From Pezicula radicicola (lineage: Eukaryota > Ascomycota > Leotiomycetes > Helotiales > Dermateaceae): a stretch of 64,000 nucleotides of DNA. The DNA is taken from the NCBI GenBank assembly GCA_003008705.1, contig PDUO01000025.1:623709-687708 (forward strand). The letters are read 5' to 3'. The notes beneath the pieces are model-generated. The model had not been told where the DNA came from. It saw only the letters and a program-made list of their open reading frames with translations, and searched no databases. The translations under genes and the position numbers were made by a program. Within the stretch, counting starts at the first letter, position 1. Every line of letters starts with the position of its first letter. This document shows, piece after piece, positions 22,795-34,672 of this stretch.

Positions 22795-24763
22795 ATGGCC
22801 GCTCCAACAGCTGCAGCTATTGCTGCTCAGAACAAGACTGTTGGTGGAAACAACGCCTTTCACAATTTCAACAATGACTTTGCTCATATCAATGATCCGA
22901 ATGAGCGTCGTCGTCTGGCGTTGGCCGAGATTGATAAGGCTCCTTTTGGATGGTACCACGTTCGCGCCTGTGTTGTAGCCGGTATTGGTTTCTTCACTGA
23001 TTCGTACGATGTAAGTAGTAGCACAAACTTAGCCTTCAACACCCATTAATATATGCTGTATTACAATGGCTGACAATGGGCAATTCTAGATCTTCGCCAT
23101 TAACTTGGTTACGGCCATGTTGGGAGTTGTCTTCTTTCAGGATTCCAAGTCTAAGGGTACGATCCCAACTAACTCAGATACTGCGATCAAGGTTGCTACT
23201 TCTGGAGGAACTGTTCTTGGTCAACTTGGTTTTGGATACCTCGCCGATGTGGTTGGTCGTAAGAAGATGTATGGTCTTGAGTTGATTATCATTATCTTCG
23301 CGACTCTTGCGCAGGCTCTTTCTTCGTCTTCGAGGTCGATCTCTATCGTTGGTCTTATTATCTTCTGGCGTGTTCTTATGGTAAGCGACCAAACGATGAA
23401 CTCAGTTTCCGCTTCATGCTAATTTGAAAATTAGGGTATCGGAATCGGAGGTGATTACCCGTTATCCTCAGTTATCACATCCGAATTTGCTACCACGAAA
23501 TGGCGTGGAGCAATGATGAACGCCGTCTTCGCTATGCAGGGTATTGGTCAATTTACCGCCGCTATCATCGCCTTGATCGTCGCATCTGGATTCAAAGAAT
23601 CCCTCGTCACAGCCTCAAAAGCATCAACTTGTACGGGTGTCTGCCAGTTGGCAGTTGACAAGATGTGGCGTATCATCATTGGATTCGGTGCCGTTCCCGG
23701 CTGTATCGCTCTGTACTACCGTCTCACGATCCCCGAGACACCTCGTTACACCTTCGATATTGCTCGTGATGTTGAGAAAGCAGGTGAAGATGTAAATGCT
23801 TACATGCATGGAAGGAAGGAGGGAGATGTTGATGAGATCCGTCGTGCTACTACTATGCAAGAAGCAGCTCCAGCTCTTGAGACACCCAAGGCTTCATGGG
23901 GTGACTTCATCGCTCACTACAAGCAATGGCGATTCGGAAAGGTTCTTCTCGGTACGGCTGGATCCTGGTTCTTCCTTGAGTAAGTTCTCCCTCCAGTACC
24001 CAATCCTCAAGTGTCATATCATACTAACATATATTCAAGTGTCGCATACTACGGCCTCGGACTCAACAACTCAGTGATCCTCTCCGCAATCGGCTACTCA
24101 GGTGGTTCAAACATGTATGAAGTATTCTACCGCACAGCAGTAGGAAACCTAATTCTTGTCTGCGCCGGCGCTATACCAGGTTACTGGGTCAGCGTAGCAA
24201 CAATCGACACACTAGGCCGTAAACCAATTCAATTCCTAGGCTTCACAATGCTCACGATCCTCTTCATCGTAATCGGATTCGCATACCATAAGCTATCAGG
24301 CCACGCCCTCCTAGCCCTCTACGTCGTAGCTCAATTCTTCTTTAACTTCGGTCCTAACTCTACAACATTCATCGTCCCCGGAGAATGTTTCCCAACTCGC
24401 TACCGCTCTACTTCCCATGGAATCTCAGCTGCTTCCGGAAAGATTGGTGCTATCGTTGCTCAAGTTGTCTTTGGTCCTCTTAGGACTAGAGGAGCTGCGA
24501 AGGGGGCTACTGGTGCTGCTGCTAGTCCTTGGTTAAACCATGTCATGCAGATTTTTGCTCTTTTCATGTTGGCTGGTTTATTTACTACCTTCTTGATTCC
24601 TGAGACTAAGAGAAAGACTCTAGAAGAACTTGCTGGAGAGGTTCCGGGTACAGATAATTATGATCCGGTTATGGCTGGGCATAGTCAGGTTGGAAAGGGT
24701 GCTTATGCTGGGAGTGAGAGTCCTGTGCCTGAGCTTCAGGGATTGGGGGAGAAGAATGTCTGA
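22795..24763 (+). CDS. High-affinity inorganic phosphate transporter (Pho84 type)
   Basis: Plasma-membrane phosphate:H+ symporter of the major facilitator superfamily (PHS family). Exons 22795-23010, 23090-23380, 23435-23979 and 24040-24763 give 591 residues with 12 expected membrane segments. Conserved text includes DSYD|IFAINLVTAMLG across the first intron, GQLGFGYLADVVGRKKMYG (MFS signature between helices 2 and 3), GIGIGGDYPLSSVITSEFA, and GPNSTTFIVPGECFPTRYRS in the second half. GGDYPLS with a Lys/Asp-containing central loop is the classical Pho84 pattern. Introns restore frame: RVLM|GIGIGGD and FFL(GA|T)VAYYG. The long upstream region fits a phosphate-regulated gene, though regulation cannot be read from the sequence. 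Nothing is broken in it. Confidence 0.93.
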
Positions 24764-25630
24764 ATGGTTTTATGAGGGTTTGTATCTGTGAATGAGTTAC
24801 TGACTTGCATTGGGATGGAGTGTGTTGTGTACTAAGTGTTTGGAATTAGAGTGGTAGGGTTTGATATGATAGTAATGTTGTATGTATAGAAATGCGGTTT
24901 TGGTGGTTGATACCTTCTCTTTAAAAAAAATAGCTAGATAGATCTCTCTTAGTAATAATATAAGATGAGATAATGAACGGATAAGATATTAGAGCATTAT
25001 TGTGTCTTGTAGTAACTTAAAAATGTTCTATATATAATAATATAATATAGTAGAGAATAATAGTTAGTATTATAGGAGTATAGTAACTTTAGATAAGATG
25101 TATATGCTGTTTAACTAAATCACTTATTTTTAACTTAATTCGTCCTACTAAACTTGTATATTAGTACGAGAATGTGAAAAATCTAGCCTTTGGGCTTAAG
25201 CGAGGAGTTTAGAGATAATGTTACGATTGTTGTAACAATGTTAGAGAGGAACTTAAGAAAGGTGAAGAGTAGGTTAGTATTAGGAAAATTGGGAGCACAC
25301 CTAAGTCAGCCTACGCACGGGGAAAAAAAAAACGTCGCGGCGTAGACTCAGCCCAAGGTCTCAGCGGTAGAGTGTCCCGAAGGCTGGAGTCCAGCATTTG
25401 ATCCTCGCAGTGCATGCAGGTGAAGGAGGTGAATGGTTGTGGTTCTTTGCTCGCAGCAGCGGATTGCCTAGGATTTTGGTGACAGCTCAGTGGGGAAAGG
25501 GCCTTTAGCGAAGAACTACGCGTATCTCACATAAGCGCCCATCAGCTAGTTTTGTCTGCGATATTGATGTTCTCGCGAACTTGATTCAATACCTTGTAGT
25601 GCGACTTTCGTTGCTATAAATCAGCGAAAT
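24764..25630. other. Intergenic with AT-rich tract and a tRNA-like relic
   Basis: 24930-25160 is strongly AT-rich and TA-dinucleotide-rich, like RIP-mutated repeats. At 25350-25412 a stretch resembles tRNA A and B boxes (see findings). No protein gene. Confidence 0.5.
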
Positions 25631-27899
25631 ATGTCGGAAGAAAATTCCTCGCCTTACGAGCCTCTGCCAAGCAAGACCTCAATCCGGGTGCTGCTTCTTG
25701 CGCCAGGAGCTCCAGATGACGAGATTTTCTGCTGGCTTCTGCCCGTGGACTTGGACGCTGATCACAAACGGTTTCCTTCATCTTCACCACGGCCAGTAGG
25801 CAGCATTTCCGTTGTGGTGGGAACTACTTCGGATGGCAAAGAACTCAAATTCGTAGTTCCCTTGGACATTTGCTGGGACGAGAGCAAGCCATCTCCACCA
25901 ATGCACCACTTCCAGCGGTACACAGCACTTTCTTACGTCTGGGGAAATACTATCAATCCTTCATACATCATCCTCAATGACAAGAAGAGATTTCCCGTAA
26001 CTCAGAACCTCTACAGGGTGTTGAAAGCTCTCCGTTCAGCGACCGAAGGGCTGTGTATTTGGGTTGACGCACTATGTATTAACCAGACTGATTTTGAGGA
26101 GAAAAAGATTCAGATTGGACTTATGAGACGGGTCTACCAGCAGGCGGAGAAAGTGATTGCATATGTGCCGCAGACAGAAGAGGATCAGGAGAACATCCAA
26201 GAGCTCGTGTATAAAATCTGGACTGCCAGAAAGAAGTATGAGGAGAAAAAGGCGAGAAAGGAGGAATTCAATACCCAAAGAGAGGATAAGAATAGACAAA
26301 TAGGTTTGATACCTGTGCCGGATCTGGACCCGGTCATGGCCGACATGGGCTCCGAACAACAGGATAATATATGGCCTCAAGTACGTAGCGCAACTGCAGG
26401 AGATTCATAGACAGGACCCAGAAAAGGCCCAATTTCTCGAAGACTTCGGCCTGCCTCCTTTAGATAGTCCACTCTGGGGTTCTTGGCGGCGCTTTTTCGC
26501 ATCACCTTACTTTCGACGAATTTGGATCTTGCAAGAATTTGCACTGGCGAACGACCTCAACTTCTGTTTTGGCACTAAGATAGCCAGTATGGAGCCCATC
26601 ATGGTTGCCTACCACTTTGTCAAGGAGTACAGCGGTGTTATTAACGCGCATTACCTTGGGCACTCGCACAACGGCGACCCAGAACATCTGACACGACTTG
26701 CGATGGCTGGTGCCCAAGGAGCTGAAATGATGTTTCGAGAGAGACTCCTGGCCGGGAGAGGCTCGCAAGGAGAATTGCTGATTGAAATGCTTCGGCGTGG
26801 ACGAAGCTTCGACGCTACGGACCCCAGAGACAAGATATACGCTTTACTGGGCCTGGCGAAGGATGGAGAGTTCTTCGCTAATCATATCAGTTATGCCCCT
26901 GACGAAACGCCTACGAAGGTTTTCACAAGGTTTGCTGGACTTTTCGTCAAGAATGGTTATGTATTTGAAGTCCTACTCCAAGCTGGCATAGGGTCTTGTG
27001 ACGCGGGCTTGCCTTCATGGGTTCCGGTAAGCCTCGTACTTTCCCATATCAAGGATCTTATACCTCATCAGTCCTCACTTCTGTGCATTACCAAAGACTG
27101 ATTAGATCAAATATAGAATTGGGCCAGCTCCCCCAGGATCACAGGGACTCTATCTTCCAGTAAGAATCAATTTTCGGAGCGGACCAGTAGCGTACAAATT
27201 CTTCCTGATGACAAGCTTTTCATACGTGGCACACTCACGGATGAGGTCCAGCATCTCAGCAATGCGTTTAATCAGATGTTAATAGAGGGTTCAGAGCAGC
27301 CTCCTTTCGGAGGTAATCTGACTGACTTCGTGCGGGGACTTGTCAACGGATTTCTCCTTGTGCTCAACGTTCTTGTTGAAAACCAACAGTCGTTCGAGGA
27401 GGCTATGGAGGTTCTATTTCAAGTCCTCGTCCAAAAGGACACCAGCTCAAATCAAACGCCTACTAATGCTGACGAAATTACATCCCTAAGAATAGGCTTC
27501 GGATCTTGTCTTGGCTTGTTGAAAGCCTGGGCAACAACTCTAGCAGACCTCAAAGAAGGGAAAATGCTCATAGTGAACGGTGATTCTCCTAATGAATCTA
27601 AGATTTTTAACCAGTTTCTCCAGAGGGTGTTTCAGACAACTGCACATGCAAGGATCTGTGTTACAAGTCAGGGTTATGTTGGACTAGTTCCTCATCGAAC
27701 TGAGGTCAGTGATCTTATAGTAGTATTTCACGGAAGTCCTAATCAATTCGTCCTTCGAAATGCTGGTCAGGAAGAAAGGAGAGAGAACGATGAAACCGCT
27801 AGCTACAGACTCGTTGGGAGCGGATATTTGCAGCGTTTAACTAGGGGAAAAAGTTTATCTCATGAATCTGAGAAACACCAAAATATTACGTTAATTTGA
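25631..27899 (+). pseudogene. HET-domain protein gene with a frameshift
   Basis: Heterokaryon-incompatibility (HET) protein of fungal allorecognition. The first frame (25631-26410) carries TALSYVWGN, NLYRVLKALR and CIWVDALCINQTDFEEKKIQ. Near 26380 the family-like text jumps by +1: DNIWPQ continues as YVAQLQEIHRQDPEKAQFLE in the frame starting one base later. That frame then runs through SPLWGSWRRFFASPYFRRIW and TDPRDKIYALLGLAKDG. One intron (27027-27116, GTAAGC...ATAG) joins LPSWVP to NWASSPR, and the frame stops at 27897-27899. Without the extra base the protein would be about 720 residues. As written, translation ends 10 codons after the break. No intron explains the shift. Either the allele is inactivated, which is common for HET genes, or the assembly has one extra base. 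Confidence 0.75.
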
Positions 27900-28147
27900 A
27901 ATGAAAGAGTCATTCTAATGACAACCAAATTCTTTCATCTCCTAGGACCAATCGCACGCCTCGCATAAGCACGACATTCGCTTCGAACCTCGCCGAAGGC
28001 GAGTTCTGATAGTCCCGTAGTAGCTGCTAACAATAGAAGGTATAGCTAGAATTAACGCTAGCATGTCTATTGCGCTACTGAGAATTTCTTTTCTGTATAC
28101 TATAATAGAATTCCTAAATTAGTTTATACTACTACTTTCTTATAGCT

Positions 28148-29349
28148 TTCCGCTATTGCTCGATATGGAACCAGTCTGTTGCAAAGATTATGCAACGATT
28201 TGAGTTTGATCACTATCTTGTATACGACATACGAAGTACTCTTGCCTTGCTATATATGCTCCCTAAAACGGTGCCATGCTGCTACCTCCACTATGAAGAA
28301 GGTCTGCAGCCATGGCAAGATCTTGGTGAGGCCAACGTTCTTCAATCAATAGAAGATAGCTTCCATCTTGGAGACCTCACTTTACGGCGATATTTTGGAC
28401 AAGAGCAGAAAATGGACTTCCTATTCATGATTAGCTCTTACTTAAAACATCACCAATATGGCCAAGGCTTCGTTAGTATTGGCCCGAAGAGCACCTATGA
28501 CATGAATTCCTTAACTCACAGGACCATTTCTCGGGCTGGACTATCCAGCATTTCGCGCCTTGCCTTCCCTGATGTTCGCAAGACGATATCCATATTGGCT
28601 AGTGAAGAGGGAAACAAAAAGGAAATGCAAGAATCCGAACCGAGCAAACCAGATTCTCAACTACAGGCACAAGAATGGGCCGGCCTCGAACTCAACCCGA
28701 AGGCTGAACTTTTTGTCTTCGTTGAGTCCTGGAGCTTTCAGAATGGCCTTGATTTGATTGCCAACGTACTGCCATCAATTTTACTAAGATATAGTAATAC
28801 GCAGTTCATCTGCATCGGCCCAGTCGTTGATCAATGCGTGAGCGAGACAGTGGTAAAGCTTACTGCTTTGCAGAGAAACTTTCCCAACCGAGCCTATATA
28901 AAGCCCAAATCCGAACCACGGCCTAAATGTGTTTTTACAGGCGCAGAATTCACACTGCCACCGTCACGGTATGATTCTGTTGGACTGAGAGCTATTGAAT
29001 TTGGGCGAATGGAAGTAATAGGTATCGGATTAATAGTTGGTGGTCAAGGGCAGACGGTAAGTTTTTGTGCATATTGGACATGGTAATTACTAAGACTGAG
29101 GCCCAGCCCGGTTTCTGGTATCACCCAAAGGGGGAAACAAATCAAAAGTGTCTGGAGCGACTTTTTAAGGAAGCTATTAAAGATGTTTTGATGTCCAATT
29201 TCGGTGTACGAAGCACTATGAGGGCAGCGATCGCTCGGGCACAATTTCCAGTCAAGAAATGGGTTGAGGAGGTGGATAAATTGCAGACTACTACGATACA
29301 GCTTCATTCCAAAGGGAAGAATATACAACAAGGAAGCTTTATGGAATGA
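28148..29349 (+). pseudogene. Relic of alpha-1,3-glucan synthase GT5 (starch-synthase-like) domain
   Basis: Resembles only the GT5 catalytic domain of alpha-1,3-glucan synthases, which are normally ~2,400-residue proteins with amylase, GT5 and multi-pass membrane domains. Two exons (to 29056, and 29107-29349; GTAAGT...CAG) give about 370 residues from the ATG at 28190; similarity starts about 13 codons earlier (YCSIWNQSVAKIMQRF). Matching blocks include LLYMLPKTVP, QAQEWAGLELNPKAELFVFV, NTQFICIGPVVD, TGAEFTLPPSRYDSVGLRAI and FPVKKWVEEVDKLQTTTIQ. Active-site signatures are altered: the usual GRWSxQKG reads ESWSFQNG and SRDEPFGLVAVEFGR reads SRYDSVGLRAIEFGR. The amylase part, the first part of GT5 and the membrane part are missing, and AT-rich sequence abuts the 5' side. 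Probably not a working glucan synthase, but the frame is intact. Confidence 0.8.
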
Positions 29350-31065
29350 ATATCCTGGATATGGATAGGACTATCTGAAGAGCTTGTAGTTAAGAATGAT
29401 CCAAATTATCTCCTACGAAGCTCATTTATTGCCATGTACTTAGTTTTTTGTTTTATGGAATTAGCTGATTGGTGAATGGCTACACTTGTAAACACAAAGC
29501 ATAGGTTAATGAACCACTAAACTAGACCTGAACACAGTGAAAGCAGCGCAAAGCTTGGATTTTCTTAAGATATATGAGTATACTAGGATAGGACTAAGCA
29601 GCATACGATGGTTTTCTTTGTCTTTAACAAATGATTACATTTTAGGGCTTAAGTTGTTGGATAACTGAGTTAGGTTATCTACTCGATTTCTTTCGCAGTG
29701 TTTTAGCTACTGAAACTAAGCGATATAATTGTGATTTAAATCAGACTACTTCGTAATTATTCTATATTACAACAAGAATAACACGATTTAAAAAGCTTGT
29801 ACTATACTATCACCAATGACCAAGTTATAGTATAAAACGGTTAATGTTTCAAAAAGATCGAGGCTGAATTTAAGCACTTTAGCCGAGGGGTTCTATATAA
29901 ATTAACTCGCTACTTGAATTTAGGCGGTTCCCACCCTCTTTACCCCTTTCTCTTTTTAGTCACGCCACGTGCAGACTGCAGACTTGAAATCTTGTCGGAG
30001 TATAGTAATGTCGTTTTTTTTTTCTGAATAGATTAAGCTTACTGTATTTATCCTTTCCTGGATTGAGGCCTTCTGGGATAAATCTAGTTGGAAATATCTT
30101 GTCATATGATTTTGACCGTACGCAGTCTACTCCTCTGAATCACTTGTTTGTTTGTTTTCTTTCCCTTTTCTCCGAGACTAGGTACTCGGATTTCTGTGCT
30201 TTACTGCTGTTCCAACGTCTTTGTTTTAACTAAGAAATGTATAGTGAATATACATAGGTCTATTAAAAGTTTTATCTCTGGCGAGAACGCTTAGAGTTTG
30301 CCTATTAAAGGGTTCAGCCCTAAAACCAGAAAGAGTATCAGATGACCAAATAGCTTTCTGTACCAATCCCTCGCTGGTGTTTTTCTTTTGTCTCTAGATT
30401 CCCCTTATTTTGGAGGAACACGGTCGGGAGGATTGCATCTTCGCTCGCTTCCATCGACTAAACTTCGGGAGGATGGAAGAGGGGAAGCTACAAGAAGGAT
30501 ATATACTTGAGAACATCAACCGGTAGCTTGCCAAAGAAATCAGCTATCGGGTACAACGCCGATTCGATCTAAGTGACCACACCGGCAGATAAACTTAGTA
30601 TCTGGGGGATTTACAGTACAGTACAACTATTCATTTAGCCTACAGTTGTTTGCCCCTAAAATGCGGGGAACTTAAGCGACGACTGGTACTCGAGTAAGGT
30701 CAGGGGGCTAAGCTTAGGTTGCTTAACATGATACCAAGCTATGGTATTTTGTACCGACATGGAAAGAATTGCGGTAAGGGCTAAATTGTTTCATAATTTC
30801 GGACTCATGGAATCCTTCATGCCATTCAACCAAGCTTTTGGATGAAATCATGGCACCAACACGAGATCCCCCTCTTGGCGCCTCGGTGGTTTTTTGTATA
30901 AAGATCATCTGAGATGTCGCCATTTCGAAGTTTTTGGGATCCACAGTTTCAACACTCATTCTTTACTGTCTTCTCCAAGCCATCCTAATTATTTATATTC
31001 TGCTAATCTTCAATATTGACATCATTCGCACCTAACTATTCGATTCAAAAAAATTCCTGCCGAAA
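29350..31065. other. Intergenic, AT-rich in part, no gene
   Basis: 1.7 kb between the GT5 relic and the CE5 esterase gene. AT-rich sequence at about 29560-29910 looks repeat-derived. One TTAAGCGAC motif lies at 30672-30680. A 78-codon minus frame at 30723-30959 lies within the esterase promoter side and is unremarkable. Confidence 0.4.
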
Positions 31066-32234
31066 ATGTTTCTCAAAGTAACCACTCTCCTCCTCCTCGG
31101 CAAAGCCCTTGCTTCACCAGCCGCAGGCCTCGAAAAACGAGCCTGTCCAGATGTTCATGTATTTGGAGCACGAGAAACCACTGTATCAGCAGGTTACGGA
31201 ACCGCTGGTGTAGTTGTGAATTTGATTCTGAACGCCTATTCCGGTTCCACAGCCGAAGCGATTAATTATCCAGCATGCGGTGGACAATCTTCTTGTGGTG
31301 GAGTCAGTTATGCGAATTCGGTCGTTCAGGGCGTCGCTGCTGTTGCTAGTGCTGTGAATACTTTTAATACTCAGTGTCCTAGTACAAAACTTGTTTTAGT
31401 TGGTTATTCTCAGGTGAGTAATTCCTTCTTCTTGATCTGTGAGAGGATGACATGAAACTAATTTATTTTCACTGTTTAGGGTGGTCAAATTATGGATGAT
31501 GCTTTTTGTGGTGGTGGAGATACTAATGAGGGATTGACTAGCACTGCGATTCCCATTCAAGCATCAGCTGTTACTATGATCAAAGCGGCTATTTTCATGG
31601 GCGACCCACGTTACATTGCTGGTCTCTCGTACGAAGTCGGTACTTGCACAGCTCAAGGGGTAAGTTGCAATGATTTTATTTTTGTTCCTATTCCACAAAT
31701 TGTTGCACATTTCCCTCCCCCCCTAGCTTGCTTGCTTTCAATTCAATTGGGTTGGATGGGAATCTTTCTAACAAGAAATACGTAGTTTGCACCGCGTCCA
31801 GCAGGCTTCTCATGCCCATCAGCTGCTAAGATTCAATCTTACTGCGATGCTGCTGATCCTTACTGCTGCAACGGCAGTGATGCCAATACGCACCAAGGCT
31901 ATGGAACCGAGTACGGACAAGCTGCACTCACCTTTGTCAAGAGCAAGTTGAGCGGTTAGTTTTTCAAACATTTTGTACATATCAAAAAGGGAAAAGAAAA
32001 GCGTGTCATTCTTGATGGATATTTTGAAGGGTTTGTCATATATTTATGTTTTTTGTGTCTACATTAGGTACTACGTCTGTCACTGCACCGAGTTCTACGG
32101 CCACGGCGGGTTCTGGTGGAACAACTGTTGCTCAGTGGGGTCAGTGTGGTGGTACTGGGTATACTGGTAGTACTACTTGTGCTAGTGGGTATACTTGCAC
32201 TTACTCTAGTCCATATTACTCTCAGTGCTTGTAG
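31066..32234 (+). CDS. Secreted CE5 esterase (acetylxylan esterase/cutinase family) with CBM1
   Basis: Secreted serine esterase that would remove acetyl groups from xylan. Exons 31066-31413, 31480-31659, 31786-31954 and 32068-32234 give 287 residues. The N-terminus [16 protein letters not shown] is a signal peptide, followed by a likely Kex2 site (LEKR) before [13 protein letters not shown]. The nucleophile motif GYSQ|GGQ spans the first intron. Acid and base residues lie in [11 protein letters not shown] and [11 protein letters not shown]. Cysteines are placed as in CE5 enzymes. After a short Ser/Thr/Gly linker comes a C-terminal CBM1 cellulose-binding domain, [19 protein letters not shown] ending in YYSQCL. 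The CBM1 favours acetylxylan esterase over cutinase. Expected to act outside the cell on plant walls. Confidence 0.9.
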
Positions 32235-32642
32235 GTGGTTGAAGTTGTAGCTGGGATTATTCCGGAAGCTTCATGGAGGGTGGGGGGGTTGTTAGTGGCT
32301 TTAGGGGCAAAAGTCAGTATTTGTACATAGTTCTTGTATATATTTTTCGAATCAAATATCTAGTGTAGGGTATACACCGAAGAGCTCTTGTTAATGAAGT
32401 AAGGAACGCTGATATCCTAGGTACGGGAAGACGATTTGATAATTGCCTAGTGGTTTGTAATTGGGGGCTCGTCGTTCCCTTCCCTATCTGTACCTTTTAA
32501 CCAAAGCTTGCAAGAATCATTGTAAAGAATGGATTGAGTATTTGAAACGATTTAGAACTTTAGGATTCGCCATAATCAGATGAAGAACCTTCCATTTTTG
32601 TCTATGTCCTCTTCCCACCCAATACAATCCCGAGCTGTGATA
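32235..32642. other. Short intergenic region between convergent genes
   Basis: Shared 3' region of the esterase (+) and exonuclease (-) genes. Nothing recognised beyond a G-rich run near 32281. Confidence 0.4.
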
Positions 32643-33530
32643 TCATCTTACCACAAAGTCATCCAGATTATCAATTCCATAACTATACATAGTTGATGGC
32701 CATGCCGGCGCGAATGCTTTATCTCGTCCCAGTGGCTCATACGTCTCACTTGTCGACTCCTTCAGTCTTTTGTCCGTCTCTGAACGAACCTCACTATTCC
32801 AATTCCGAAGTCCGGACAAGCCAATATCAAGCCTTGCGCTATAAACCTCATATAAACCAGGTAAACACTGAATATCTTGCACACAATAGTCCAGAATCTC
32901 TTTCTGGAGAGGCCGCTTGTTGAAGACATCGTAGCTGCCCCCGTGCTCTGGAGCAAACAGACGCACACCTTCGTCCTTCGTGATTTCCCAATTCTTCTTC
33001 TGATCAACTGAAAGACTCGAGTCCTCTCTGATACACCTTGCTAGTCCATGCACATACCTCCTGCCGTTGTCACTGCCCGCACGAGCTGCATTCTCCATGA
33101 GTTGTAAGTCCATGACGCCTTGCATTCTGATACCAAAATGGCTGAATAGAGCATCCGAATCATTGCGGACGTCGAAAATCACCTTAGATTTCATGGGAGA
33201 TTCGAGAATGTCTTTCAACGTCTTGCATCGGTTATCCGTTGATGGCAGACCGAGGCTGATGCTCCTTGTGGAGGTAGTAAACGCCGAAGAGCCAAGTGTA
33301 TGAATGTCGATCAGATATATACGATCAGGATGAAAGCCATGGTTATGGACAAGTAGTGTGAGAATAGAAATGGTTCCATGACGGGAAAGATTTATCCCTT
33401 CGAGATCAAGGTACAATGTCGTTGGATTTGAATGTTCCCCTTCCAGCTGATCGATCAGCTCGTCAATAAATGAATCTAGCGACGCGGAATCCACGATCGT
33501 TGGAGGAAACTGTTGTCGCATTTGAGCCAT
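32643..33530 (-). CDS. DEDD-family 3'-5' exonuclease domain protein
   Basis: Single-exon protein of 295 residues with a 3'-5' exonuclease (RNase D/WRN-like DnaQ fold) domain. Metal-binding residues are recognisable: the first Asp/Glu pair in LYLDLEGINLSRHG (residues ~40-50), the second Asp in KVIFDVRNDSDALFSHFG, and the third motif YCVQDIQCLPGLYEVY (Tyr-x3-Asp, the DEDDy type). The middle has LQLMENAARAG, and near residues 195-205 APEHGGSYDVFNKRPL, as in fungal stand-alone exonuclease-domain proteins. Substrate is unknown; RNA processing or trimming is the usual guess. The ATG at 33530 (MAQMRQQFPP) is well placed. No targeting signal is evident. Confidence 0.78.
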   Translation of the reverse strand: MAQMRQQFPPTIVDSASLDSFIDELIDQLEGEHSNPTTLYLDLEGINLSRHGTISILTLLVHNHGFHPDRIYLIDIHTLGSSAFTTSTRSISLGLPSTDNRCKTLKDILESPMKSKVIFDVRNDSDALFSHFGIRMQGVMDLQLMENAARAGSDNGRRYVHGLARCIREDSSLSVDQKKNWEITKDEGVRLFAPEHGGSYDVFNKRPLQKEILDYCVQDIQCLPGLYEVYSARLDIGLSGLRNWNSEVRSETDKRLKESTSETYEPLGRDKAFAPAWPSTMYSYGIDNLDDFVVR

Positions 33531-34672
33531 CGTCTCTGGAAATAGTGATTGTTTTCCAAGTTCTCAGATTGATATGTTGAAGCTCATATAAAGTATGGAG
33601 GATTATTAAGCTGACTTGGGCCGGAACTTTTCCCGTACTAAAAATAGAATTACCTTCTCACCGCTTGTAAGGTGGTAAGCAGATAGGGATAGGTTTTGAG
33701 GCTTATATAATCTTATGATAATCTACTTTTTTGAAATTATATAATAATTGACTTACCTATTATATAACTTCATAAAATAGGCACAAAAAAGCTGCATAAG
33801 TGTACACAAATAATAGGTGAAATGTGCCTAGAAAGAGCCCTATTCTATGTACTAAAATGCGATTATCTTATATTCTTATTATTCTTAATAATACTTTTAA
33901 GTCTAAGCAAACGCCTAATACTATCATCTTCTATACTTAATTATCATGGTTAGGTAGCCGTTGTTATTAGACAAAGTCACGTTTTTGGTCACGTTTTATA
34001 TAATTATGGGATAATGCGCTTTTGGACCTTGTTATACAATTATGATAATATACTGCTAGATTATATAATTATGCCATCCCTATAAGAAGTAGAGCGCTAA
34101 GAATATAGTATAGCCTGTATTTTTTAAGGAGACCTGCCAATTCCTCATCTCAGTTTAATTTCTTTCTGACATTCAGAACGAACGATGGCAGAGGCATTCA
34201 AGTACAGATACGGCGTCCTTCGCTTAAAAAGTTAAAAAGGGATGCCACCAAACTAGTTGATACTAACAGCTTCTTAATGGCCCAGCTATACTTACATTAA
34301 ACGTGAGTTGGACCATAGAAAGTCTGCTCATCTTAAATTCGTGCATCCTGCATCTAGCTATCTTTCGGCGTTTCACACTACAGGTGAGATGAGCTACAAA
34401 CAAGGTCTAGTAGTGGGGGCACACCACCTGATCCTGACCTTAAAAAGGAAGGTGGCTTATTATTATCCTTGTAGAAACATATATACTCTGAGTCACTTCC
34501 TAACAGCACATAGGTATCTAAACACTGCCTGCCAAACAAATAATTTTAGCCATCTCTCATTATGCGCAAAAACTCCACTAACAAAGAGAGCTAAGTTACA
34601 AAATCTTCCAGACAGAAAACAGTAGAGTAATTTCACTATAAAGATAAAGACAAAGCAAATTTCAATTCCAAA
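33531..34672. other. Intergenic with AT-rich, repeat-like block
   Basis: 33690-34090 is AT-rich and repeats ATTATATAATTATG-like motifs in both orientations; its ends share AGGGAT(A/G)G and TTATATAATC in inverse orientation, suggesting a degraded inverted-repeat element. A 105-codon frame at 34308-34625 is not convincing. Confidence 0.4.
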
